Of a stretch of 64,000 nucleotides of DNA, positions 1 through 6,978 are shown piece after piece. Source of the DNA: DATAZK01 sp965199805 (GTDB lineage Bacteria; Actinomycetota; Actinomycetes; Frankiales; Frankiaceae); the NCBI GenBank assembly GCA_965199805.1, contig CBDATO010000003.1, positions 1,116,001 to 1,180,000 of the forward strand, read 5' to 3'. The notes beneath the pieces are model-generated. The model was not told the origin of the DNA. It searched no databases and was given only the letters and a program-made list of their open reading frames with translations. The position numbers and the translations under genes are program-made. How positions within the stretch are numbered: the stretch's first letter is position 1; each line of letters begins with the position of its first letter.

Positions 1-140
1 CCGTAGGTCAGCACCTTGCCGCGCGGGATCTGGGTGACGATCGCCAGCACCTCGCTCGCGTACGCGGTCGGCGTCCCCCCGATGAGGGAACGCGTCGCCA
101 CCCCGGCCGAGACCGACCGGGGTGGCGTACTGCGGGACAT
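1..140 (-). CDS. MGMT / alkyltransferase-like family protein, 5' part only
   Basis: The minus strand from position 140 reads an open frame of 46 codons that runs off the left edge. It ends in a segment reading YASEVLAIVTQIPRGKVLTYG, cut at the border; this is the start of the DNA-binding C-terminal domain of the O6-alkylguanine-DNA alkyltransferase / alkyltransferase-like (ATL) family, which binds alkylated DNA. The ATG lies 7 nt after the moeZ stop, so the two genes are probably co-transcribed. The catalytic PCHR region is outside the window, so a true methyltransferase cannot be told from an ATL protein. An alternative in-frame GTG start lies about 13 codons downstream. Confidence 0.6.
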   Translation of the reverse strand, partial: MSRSTPPRSVSAGVATRSLIGGTPTAYASEVLAIVTQIPRGKVLTY

Positions 141-147
141 CAGCAGC

Positions 148-1347
148 TCAGTAGATCGGAAGGCCCTTGTCGACCTGGGTCGCCCAGGCCGTCACCCCGC
201 CCTGCACGTGCTTGGCGCTGGCGAAGCCGGCACCCTTCAGCGTGGCGAGTGCCTCCGCGGAGCGCACACCGCTCTTGCAGTAGAGGACGATCGGCTTGTC
301 CTGCGGCAGCTCCGACAGGTGCGCCGGGATGTCGCCCTTGGGGATGAGGGTCGCACCGGGGATACGGACGATCTCCCACTCGGCCGGCTCACGCACGTCG
401 ACCAGCAGGAAGTCGTCGCCGGCGTCCTGCATGCCCTTGAGCTCGGCGGCGGTGATGGTCGAACCGCGGGCGGCGTCCTGGGCCTCCTCCGACACGACGC
501 CGCAGAAGGCCTCGTAGTCGATGAGCTCGGTGACCGTCGGGTTCTTGCCGCAGATCGCGCACTCCGGGTCCTTGCGGACCTTGATCTCGTTGTAGGACAT
601 CTCGAGTGCGTCGTAGACCATCAGCCGGCCGATCAGCGGCTCGCCGATGCCCATGAGCAGCTTGATGGCCTCGTTGACCTGGATCGAGCCGATGGACGCG
701 CAGAGCACACCCAGCACGCCGCCCTCGGCGCAGGACGGGACCATGCCCGGCGGCGGCGGGTCCGGGTAGAGGCAGCGGTAGCAGGGTCCGTGCTCGGACC
801 AGAAGACGCTGGCCTGGCCGTCGAACCGGTAGATCGAGCCCCACACGTACGGCTTGTTCAGCAGCACGCAGGCGTCGTTGACCAGGTAGCGGGTCGCGAA
901 GTTGTCGGTGCCGTCGACGATCAGGTCGTACTGGGCGAACAGCTCCATGACGTTGGAGCTGTCGAGCCGCTCCAGGTGCAGGTTGACCTGCACGTAGGGG
1001 TTGATCTCCAGCACCGAGTTGCGCGCGGACTCGGCCTTGGGGCGGCCGATGTCGGAGACGCCGTGGATGATCTGGCGCTGCAGGTTGGACTCGTCGACGA
1101 CGTCGAAGTCGACGATGCCGAGCGTGCCGACACCCGCGGCGGCCAGGTACATGAGCGCCGGGGAGCCGAGACCACCGGCACCGACGACCAGCACCTTGGC
1201 GTTCTTCAGCCGCTTCTGGCCGGCCATGGCGACGTCGGGGATGATCAGGTGGCGCGAGTAGCGCCGGATCTCGTCGACGCTCAGCTCATCGGCCGGCTCC
1301 ACCAGCGGCGGATACATGCCGTTCGGCAGCACTTCAGACGTTGTCAC
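148..1347 (-). CDS. moeZ: MoeZ-type adenylyltransferase/sulfurtransferase
   Basis: A 399-residue MoeB/ThiF domain fused to a C-terminal rhodanese domain. It adenylates the C-terminal glycine of small sulfur-carrier proteins (MoaD/ThiS/CysO type) and then transfers sulfur, serving molybdopterin, thiamine and cysteine/thiolation pathways in the cytosol. Visible motifs: the nucleotide loop GAGGLG at 56-61, the zinc pairs CYRC (C189, C192) and CAIC (C263, C266), a Cys near 206 in the adenylating domain, and the rhodanese loop CKSGVR with C357. The length is normal for actinobacterial MoeZ. The start is GTG at 1347 with GAGGAG about 9 nt upstream. An MGMT-family gene follows closely, a common actinobacterial arrangement. 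Confidence 0.95.
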   Translation of the reverse strand: MTTSEVLPNGMYPPLVEPADELSVDEIRRYSRHLIIPDVAMAGQKRLKNAKVLVVGAGGLGSPALMYLAAAGVGTLGIVDFDVVDESNLQRQIIHGVSDIGRPKAESARNSVLEINPYVQVNLHLERLDSSNVMELFAQYDLIVDGTDNFATRYLVNDACVLLNKPYVWGSIYRFDGQASVFWSEHGPCYRCLYPDPPPPGMVPSCAEGGVLGVLCASIGSIQVNEAIKLLMGIGEPLIGRLMVYDALEMSYNEIKVRKDPECAICGKNPTVTELIDYEAFCGVVSEEAQDAARGSTITAAELKGMQDAGDDFLLVDVREPAEWEIVRIPGATLIPKGDIPAHLSELPQDKPIVLYCKSGVRSAEALATLKGAGFASAKHVQGGVTAWATQVDKGLPIY

Positions 1348-1534
1348 CGGTAAGGACTCCTCGCAGCTCGGACCTCAAGGCGTGCCGTTCATTCTGCCCG
1401 CACGTACGCGGGTGGCAGCTTCGGCCAGCACAACCGTCCGACCGGCCCGCGGATTCCGCCCTCAGTAACCGGGCGCCGACGGGTGTGGCGATCACCCGCA
1501 CCGGGCACATCAGCTGCAACGCCGAGGAGGAACC

Positions 1535-1708
1535 ATGAGTGCAGCAGACAAGATCAAGAACTCCGTCGAGTCGGTCACCGGCAAGGCGAAGCAGCACGTC
1601 GGCGGCGCCACCGGCGACCGCGACCTGCAGGCCGAAGGTGACAAGGACCAGGCCAAGGGCGACCTCAAGCAGGCCGGCGAAAAGGTGAAGGACGCCTTCA
1701 AGCGCTGA
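1535..1708 (+). CDS. CsbD-like small stress protein
   Basis: A 57-residue, lysine- and acid-rich protein of the CsbD family, starting MSAADKIKNSVES and carrying the family's TGKAKQ and GDKDQAKGDLKQAG segments. These proteins are abundant general-stress proteins of unknown biochemical role; they are cytosolic, hydrophilic and mostly disordered or helical. A strong Shine-Dalgarno GAGGAGG at 1524-1530 sits 4 nt before the ATG. It is monocistronic: moeZ is divergent upstream and a very strong hairpin terminator follows immediately. No promoter could be assigned with confidence in the 187 bp upstream. Confidence 0.88.
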   Translation: MSAADKIKNSVESVTGKAKQHVGGATGDRDLQAEGDKDQAKGDLKQAGEKVKDAFKR

Positions 1709-1720
1709 GCCCGACTCCGT

Positions 1721-1764
1721 AACGGCAGCGGCCGCCATCCTCCGGGATGGCGGCCGCTGTCGTT
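1721..1764. terminator. Strong intrinsic (bidirectional) terminator
   Basis: A near-perfect inverted repeat. The left arm at 1721-1740 pairs with 1745-1764 over 20 bp, with one G-U pair and a 4-nt TCCG loop. It lies between the convergent CsbD gene and the minus-strand gene ending at 1781, and it can act in both directions. There is no long T run, as is usual in high-GC actinobacteria. Confidence 0.8.
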
Positions 1765-1780
1765 ATTGAGACGGTTGCCG

Positions 1781-2413
1781 TCAGTGCAGATGCGGCGCGG
1801 TCGCCTGCACCACGGCACGCACGATCGCCTGCCGGACGTCCGTGAGCACCTCGGAGCTGCCGGAGGCAGCCAGCTCGACCCCGTCCACGTCCAGCATCAG
1901 CTGCACCGCTGCGAACTCGCCGATCTCGATCTGCTCGACGCGGCCGACCACGGCGTCGTCGGTCAGCTCCTCGATCGCGTGCAGCGTGGCCTCGGCGACG
2001 GCCCGGTGCAGGCCGGACGCCGATGTCGTACCGGCGGCCTCCCCCACGGCTTCCCGGTCGCCGAGCGCCACGACGACCGTCACGTGCACCTTGCGGCCGG
2101 TGCTGGTCACGTGCATGCTCCGCACCCCGACCGCAGGTCCGGAGACGGGGTCGGGCCCGACCGGACCGGTCGCCTCGATCATCTGCACCTGACCGGGGTC
2201 GACCCCGAGGCCGAAGCGCTCGTGCAGCACCCGGCTGACCGCCGTCGCCACCTCCACCTCGTCGGCGTCGTCCCGCAGGTCGAGCTTGAGCAGGCCGTCC
2301 GCAGCGAGCTCGGCCGACCGCACGCCGTCCACGGCGCGCAGGGCGGTGAGGACCGTCCCGGTGTCCGCCACGGTCTCCTGGTCGAGGGCCGTGGACCCGG
2401 CAGTACTGCTCAC
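1781..2413 (-). CDS. Conserved hypothetical protein, 210 aa
   Basis: I do not recognise a named family with certainty. The protein is soluble, acidic and alpha/beta in character. It has an N-terminal part resembling a small ligand-binding fold (GVRSAELAADGLLKLDLR) and a C-terminal region with a repeated pattern of alternating hydrophobic residues around residues 95-205. Proteins of this kind are found in other actinobacteria as hypotheticals. The start chosen is GTG at 2413, preceded by AGGGGAG at about 4 nt; the frame stays open further upstream but is of low quality and runs towards Ku. It is convergent with the CsbD gene across the terminator. Confidence 0.65.
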   Translation of the reverse strand: MSSTAGSTALDQETVADTGTVLTALRAVDGVRSAELAADGLLKLDLRDDADEVEVATAVSRVLHERFGLGVDPGQVQMIEATGPVGPDPVSGPAVGVRSMHVTSTGRKVHVTVVVALGDREAVGEAAGTTSASGLHRAVAEATLHAIEELTDDAVVGRVEQIEIGEFAAVQLMLDVDGVELAASGSSEVLTDVRQAIVRAVVQATAPHLH

Positions 2414-2468
2414 GCTCCCCTGTCGGCACCGCAGTGGCGACGACTTGAGCCGGGCGGGCGTGAGGTGA

Positions 2469-3449
2469 TCAGGCGGACTTGCGCGCCGCCTGCCGCTTGG
2501 CCGGGGCCTTCGCCACCGCCGGCTCGGACTTCTTGGCCGCCGTCGCGCGCTTGGCGGGCGCCTTCGCCGCCGCCTTCTTGGCTGCGGGCTTCTTCGGCGC
2601 GGGCTTGCTCGCGGCAGCCGCGTCGTCTTCATCGGCGGCGTCATCGTCGTCGGCAGCCGCGACCGGTGCCGGCTTGCGGCCCTTCGCCGCGTCGACCGAC
2701 GCCCGCAGCGCGGCCATGAGGTCGAGCACCGCCCCGCCGCCCTCCTCGGCCTGCTCGGGTGCGACGACCTCGCGCCCCTCGACCTTGGCGTCGATGACGG
2801 CCTGCAGCGCCTCGCGGTAGTCGTCCTTGTACTGGGACGGGTCGAAGTCGCCGGTCAGCGTGTCGATCAGCGAGCCGGCCATGGCGAGCTCCTGCGGGCG
2901 TACCGAGATGTCCTCGCCGAGGAAGCCGAAGTCGGGGGTGCGCACCTCGTCGGGCCACAGCATCGTCTCGAGCACGAAGACGCCGTCGCGTACCCGCAGC
3001 GTCGCCAACTGCTCGCGCTGGCGCAGGGCGATCTTGACCAGGGCCACTCGGCCACTCTCCTCGAGAGCGTCACGCAGCAGCGCGTACGGCTTGGTGCCCG
3101 TCTTGTCGGGCTCGAGGTAGTACGACTTGGCGAAGTAGATCGGGTCGACCTGTTCCAGCGGGACGAACTGCAGCACGTCGATCGTGCGCGACGTGGTCAG
3201 CGGCAGGCCGGAGAGGTCCTCGTCGGTGAGGATCACCATGTCGCCGCCGCCGAGGTCGTAGCCCTTGGCGATGTCGCCGTAGGTGACCTCCTCGCCGTCC
3301 ACCGTGCAGACGCGCTTGTACTTGATCCGCCCGCCGTCCTCGCGGTGCACCTGGTGAAAGGACACGTCGCGCTCCTCGGTCGCCGAGTACAGCTTGACCG
3401 GGATCGTCACGAGGCCGAACGAGATGGCGCCCTTCCAGATCGATCTCAC
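2469..3449 (-). CDS. ku: Ku protein, non-homologous end joining
   Basis: Bacterial Ku, 326 residues. It starts MRSIWKGAISFGLVTIPVKL, the canonical Ku N-terminus, followed by the Ku beta-barrel core to about residue 255. It homodimerises as a ring on DNA double-strand ends and recruits LigD. The C-terminal ~70 residues are a lysine/alanine-rich low-complexity tail (repeats of PAKKAAAKAPAKR type), which in other actinobacterial Ku proteins binds DNA and tunes threading. The start is GTG at 3449. The gene is divergent from a LigD polymerase-domain gene, separated by 132 bp that likely holds both promoters. Confidence 0.95.
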   Translation of the reverse strand: MRSIWKGAISFGLVTIPVKLYSATEERDVSFHQVHREDGGRIKYKRVCTVDGEEVTYGDIAKGYDLGGGDMVILTDEDLSGLPLTTSRTIDVLQFVPLEQVDPIYFAKSYYLEPDKTGTKPYALLRDALEESGRVALVKIALRQREQLATLRVRDGVFVLETMLWPDEVRTPDFGFLGEDISVRPQELAMAGSLIDTLTGDFDPSQYKDDYREALQAVIDAKVEGREVVAPEQAEEGGGAVLDLMAALRASVDAAKGRKPAPVAAADDDDAADEDDAAAASKPAPKKPAAKKAAAKAPAKRATAAKKSEPAVAKAPAKRQAARKSA

Positions 3450-3581
3450 CGCCTGATCATCCCCCGCTCCTGCGTTGAAAGCACGTCCCTGACCCGGCCG
3501 AATGCCATCCGGCTCGCACCCGCCGCCGCTTGCTTGGACGCCGGCGGATCACGCAACTCATCTGTCGGGTAACAACATGTC

Positions 3582-4490
3582 GTGCCGACCGGGGAAAAGC
3601 AGCCGTCTCGCGACGCGTCCAAGGTGCCTGTCGATGTCGACGGGCGGCGCCTCGTGCTGTCCAACCTCGACAAGGTCCTGTATCCGGACGGCTTCACCAA
3701 GGGTCAGGTGCTCGACTACTACTCCCGCATCGCGCCCGTGCTGCTGCCACATCTGCGCGACCGGCCGATGACCCGCAAGCGCTACCCGAACGGCGTGGAC
3801 GGAGCGTTCTTCTTCGAGAAGAACGCGCCGCGCGGGCTGCCGGACTGGGTACGCACGGCGCGCCTGCCGAGCCCCGGCTCGACGAAGAACCGCGAGGAGA
3901 TCGACTACGTCGTCCTGGACGACCTGGCCTCACTCGTCTACGTCGCCAACCTGGCCTCCCTCGAGCTGCACACCCCGCAGTGGAAGGTCGGCCCCCGCGG
4001 CGCCGTCAAGCCCCCAGACCTGCTGGTCATCGACCTCGACCCGGGCCCGCCGGCCACGATCGTCGAGTGCTGCCGGGTCGCCGAGCTCATCCGGGCGGCC
4101 AGCGACCGCACCTGGTACGCCAAGACGAGCGGGTCGAAGGGCCTGCAGCTGTACGCGAAGGCGACCCGTGTCAAGAAGGGCGAGTCGACGTCGGACGAGG
4201 TGCGGGCACTGGCCGAGTCGCTGGAGAAACAGCATCCCGACCTCGTCGTGAGCCGGATGACGAAGGCGCTGCGGCCGCACAAGGTGCTCATCGACTGGTC
4301 GCAGAACAGTCCGGCCAAGACCACCGTGACGGCGTACTCGCTGCGCGCCCGTCCGCACCCCTGGGTGAGTACGCCGGTGACGTGGGACGAGGTGCAGGGC
4401 TGCCGATCGGCCGAGGACCTGGTATTCACGGCGCCCGACGTGCTCACCCGGGTGGAGCAGCACGGCGACCTCTTCGGCGATCTGACCTGA
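3582..4490 (+). CDS. Stand-alone LigD-type polymerase/primase domain
   Basis: A 302-residue protein of the LigD polymerase (archaeo-eukaryotic primase) family, which fills or adds (ribo)nucleotides at DNA ends during NHEJ. Visible landmarks are LSNLDKVLYP near residues 26-35, the metal-binding LVIDLDPG, the SGSKGLQLY loop (the more usual His is Gln, which is also seen in other actinobacterial single-domain homologues) and the KVLIDWSQN motif carrying the third acidic residue. The ligase and phosphoesterase domains of full LigD are absent, so a ligase must be encoded elsewhere. The GTG at 3582 has no clear ribosome site; a GTG about 14 codons later is a possible start. Confidence 0.9.
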   Translation: MPTGEKQPSRDASKVPVDVDGRRLVLSNLDKVLYPDGFTKGQVLDYYSRIAPVLLPHLRDRPMTRKRYPNGVDGAFFFEKNAPRGLPDWVRTARLPSPGSTKNREEIDYVVLDDLASLVYVANLASLELHTPQWKVGPRGAVKPPDLLVIDLDPGPPATIVECCRVAELIRAASDRTWYAKTSGSKGLQLYAKATRVKKGESTSDEVRALAESLEKQHPDLVVSRMTKALRPHKVLIDWSQNSPAKTTVTAYSLRARPHPWVSTPVTWDEVQGCRSAEDLVFTAPDVLTRVEQHGDLFGDLT

Positions 4491-4538
4491 CCCGCCCGCC
4501 GGGGGTGCGCCCATCGAAGGCGGGGTAAGGCGACCGGC

Positions 4539-4784
4539 ATGGCTCACCACCCCGAGGGCATCGACCCCGCGCAGCTGACCGATGACGACCTGGCCCGCGA
4601 GCTCGACCACATCCATGCCACGCGGCACTCGACGTTCCTCGACGGCACCGAGGACGCATTCGAGGCGCACACCAAGCGCATGCTGCTGCTCGAGGCCGAG
4701 TACCTGCGCCGCTTCCCGGACCGGGCGGCACCGCACCCGCTGCGTACGCGGGCCGGCAGTCGCGCCGCCGCCGGGCAGGACTGA
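4539..4784 (+). CDS. DUF6158-like small protein
   Basis: An 81-residue hydrophilic helical protein with the pattern LTDDDLARELDHIHATRH, an EAHTKRMLLLEAEYLRRFPDR segment and an Arg-rich tail, matching small actinobacterial proteins classed as DUF6158. Function is unknown. It lies 48 nt after the LigD polymerase gene on the same strand. The family label rests on memory of its characteristic middle section, so treat it as likely rather than certain. Confidence 0.7.
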   Translation: MAHHPEGIDPAQLTDDDLARELDHIHATRHSTFLDGTEDAFEAHTKRMLLLEAEYLRRFPDRAAPHPLRTRAGSRAAAGQD

Positions 4785-4893
4785 CGCTCCCCCCGGTACG
4801 GGCCACGGGCCGTCCGCGCGCTGACCGACCCCTGCGGTTGTGTGATTGATTGGCGCGGGCGGTCCGGACGGGAGCCCGGAGGAGGGCTGCGCC

Positions 4894-5544
4894 GTGAGTG
4901 CCGAGCCGGTGTCGCCGGCGTCGGGTTCGACGCCGGCTGAAGGCGCGCCTGCGCGACGTGGCCGCCTGCCGCGACCGGCGCGTCGTCGTCAGCTGCTCGG
5001 CGCCGCCCGTGAGGTCTTCGTGGCCCAGGGCTACCACGCCGCCGCCATGGACGAGATCGCCGAGCGCGCAGGCGTCAGCAAGCCCGTGCTCTACCAGCAC
5101 TTCCCGGGCAAGCTCGACCTGTACCTGGCGCTGCTGGACGAGCACACCCAGGACCTCGCCGATCGCGTACGCGAGGCGCTGCAGTCGACGACCGACAACC
5201 ACCTGCGAGTGCGGCGCTCGGTGCAGGCGTACTTCGACTTCGTCGACGACCCCGGCGGCGCGTACCAGCTGGTCTTCGAGTCCGACGTCCGCAACGAGCC
5301 GTCGGTGCGCTCCCGGGTCGAGGGAAGCCTGTCCGAGGTGGTCAAGGCGATCGCCGAGACCATCGCCGCCGACACCGGCTACGAGCCGCAGGACGCCGAG
5401 CTGCTCTCCGTCGGGGTGGCCGGTCTCGCCGAGGTCGGCGCCCGCTGGTGGCTCACCGCGGACAACGCGCTGAGCAAGGAGCACGCCGTCGACCTGCTGG
5501 TGCAGCTCGCGTGGCGTGGCCTGTCCGGCGCCCCCAAGGTCTGA
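4894..5544 (+). CDS. TetR/AcrR-family transcriptional regulator
   Basis: A 216-residue TetR regulator. After a low-complexity N-terminus, the helix-turn-helix spans about residues 30-75 with the diagnostic MDEIAERAGVSKPVLYQHF. The C-terminal ligand domain is all-helical. The start is taken as GTG at 4894, preceded by GGAGGAGGG at 7-8 nt; an earlier in-frame start at 4846 lacks such support. It lies in a block with DUF3107, a ferritin-like gene and a DEAD-box helicase that recurs in actinobacteria, where its target is not established. Confidence 0.88.
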   Translation: MSAEPVSPASGSTPAEGAPARRGRLPRPARRRQLLGAAREVFVAQGYHAAAMDEIAERAGVSKPVLYQHFPGKLDLYLALLDEHTQDLADRVREALQSTTDNHLRVRRSVQAYFDFVDDPGGAYQLVFESDVRNEPSVRSRVEGSLSEVVKAIAETIAADTGYEPQDAELLSVGVAGLAEVGARWWLTADNALSKEHAVDLLVQLAWRGLSGAPKV

Positions 5545-5668
5545 CCCCCGGCACCGACAGCGATCTCGCCCAGAGCGAACGGCGCCCGATTCACTCCCGG
5601 GGTCGAGCGCCCCGCCCTGCGCCGACCGTAGGGTGAGGGTCCGTTCCACGACCCGGAGGTTTGTCTCG

Positions 5669-5905
5669 GTGGAGGTCAAGATCGGGGTGCAGTACTCCCC
5701 CCGTGAGCTGGTTCTGGACAGTGCGCTGGATCCGGCGGAGGTCGAGGCGGCCGTCACGGCGGCGATCCGGTCCGAGATCGGCGTGCTGTCGCTGGAGGAC
5801 ACCAAGGGTCGGCGTGTGATCGTGCCGGTCGACAAGCTGACCTACGTCGAGGTCGCGGAGGCCGAGCGCAAGGGCGTCGGCTTCGGCGCCGGTCTGGGCG
5901 GCTGA
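5669..5905 (+). CDS. DUF3107 family protein
   Basis: A 78-residue protein that closely fits DUF3107: VEVKIGVQYSPRELVLDS at the start, SLEDTKGRRVIVPVDKL in the middle and a glycine-rich end. It is a small beta-rich protein of unknown function, almost confined to Actinobacteria. The GTG at 5669 is preceded by CGGAGG with a 9-nt gap, which settles the start against the longer open frame. Confidence 0.9.
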   Translation: MEVKIGVQYSPRELVLDSALDPAEVEAAVTAAIRSEIGVLSLEDTKGRRVIVPVDKLTYVEVAEAERKGVGFGAGLGG

Positions 5906-5924
5906 CCCCGCCCGTCCCACCCTC

Positions 5925-5954
5925 GGGACAGCCGGTCGAGCGACCGGCTGTTCC
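5925..5954. terminator. Bidirectional hairpin terminator
   Basis: Arms 5925-5938 and 5941-5954 pair over 14 bp with one G-U pair and a 2-nt gap (core ACAGCCGGTCG / CGACCGGCTGT). It sits between convergent DUF3107 and the ferritin-like gene. Confidence 0.7.
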
Positions 5955-5980
5955 GGCAGGCTCGCTGCTCCGACGGGCTC

Positions 5981-6649
5981 TTACTCCGACAGACCCAGCG
6001 AGCGCATCCGCTGCGAGTGGCCGTCGATGACCCGCTCGAAGAGGCGGCTCAGCTCGGCCATGTCCGCCGCGCCCGACGCGATGAGCGTCACCAGGCCCTC
6101 GCGCTCGACCGCGACCCGCTGGGCCTGGGTCAGGGCCTCGCCCACGAGCCGGCGCGCCCAGAGCGCGAGCCGACCCCCCACCCGCGGGTTCGCGCTGATC
6201 GCCGCTCGCACCCGGTCCACCGCGAACGCGGCCTGCCCGGCGTCGCCGAGCACCGTGTCGACCAGCTGCTGGGCCTGCCGGTCGAGGTACTTGGAGACCT
6301 CGCGGTAGAAGTCGCTGGCGATCCCGTCGCCGACGTAGGCCTTCACCAGGCTCTCGAGCCAGTCCGCGGGCGCCGTGAGGTCGTGGAAGGTGTCGAGCGC
6401 GGCCACGTACGGCGCCATCGCCGCCTCCGGGTCGACCCCGAGCGCGACCAGATAGGCCGACAGCTGCTGGAAGTGCACGAATTCACCGGCCGCGAGAGCC
6501 GCGAGCGCCGTCCGGTCGCCGATCGTGGGTGCGAGTCGCGCGTCGGTGGCCATGCGCTCGAAGGCGGACAGCTCCCCGTACGCCAGGGCGCCGAGCAGGT
6601 CGATCAATCCCGGATCGGGGGCCGTATGAGCCGGCGGGTTTGCAGCCAC
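5981..6649 (-). CDS. Ferritin-like fold-containing protein
   Basis: A 222-residue all-helical protein of the ferritin-like / MiaE-like group that occurs next to DUF3107 and a DEAD-box helicase in many actinobacteria. It shows carboxylate and His residues expected for a di-iron site (GELSAFERM near 27-35, AGEFVHFQQL near 55-62) but the second half is less clearly conserved. A role as an iron-oxo enzyme is an inference from fold only. The GTG start at 6649 has no strong ribosome site. Confidence 0.75.
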   Translation of the reverse strand: MAANPPAHTAPDPGLIDLLGALAYGELSAFERMATDARLAPTIGDRTALAALAAGEFVHFQQLSAYLVALGVDPEAAMAPYVAALDTFHDLTAPADWLESLVKAYVGDGIASDFYREVSKYLDRQAQQLVDTVLGDAGQAAFAVDRVRAAISANPRVGGRLALWARRLVGEALTQAQRVAVEREGLVTLIASGAADMAELSRLFERVIDGHSQRMRSLGLSE

Positions 6650-6978
6650 GCGCCGACCTTAGAGGGCCTGGACGATCCGGGTGCGGGCCGGCGGACGCCA
6701 CGATCCTCGTCACCGATGGCGCCTGACGACTTGCCAAGGGGTCGTGCCGTACGATAGGCGTCACGATTCGACAATCCGTCGACTCTTTCCGGGTTCTACC
6801 CCGCGTGCCTTCAGTGCGGTTCGACTGCGAAGTCGATGCAGACGCCTTTCCAGTCGGCGTCGCCCGCAGCCGAAGGCGCCGCAAAGGCGCATCCTCGCCC
6901 GATCGAAGCGCGGCACAGCCCGGCAGACGTGTGAGCGGCTCCGTCCCCGACGGCCGCTCGTAGCCGTAGGAGCTTCCG
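6650..6978. other. Long intergenic leader upstream of the helicase
   Basis: 329 bp without a convincing gene. It contains the promoter region of the minus-strand ferritin-like gene and, on the plus strand, what is probably a long 5' leader for the helicase. A TACGAT near 6750 could be a -10 box, but its -35 partner is not clear. A short plus-strand frame from GTG 6803 exists but lacks a ribosome site. The leader ends in TAGGAG immediately before the proposed CTG start. Confidence 0.4.

Noticed and set aside
16..1353. Long plus-strand frame antisense to moeZ (445 codons)
   Set aside because: It mirrors the moeZ frame, as is common at high GC, has no family features, and moeZ on the other strand has every expected motif.
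4846..4893. Longer N-terminus for the first TetR gene
   Set aside because: The extra codons lack a ribosome site, while GTG 4894 has a strong one.
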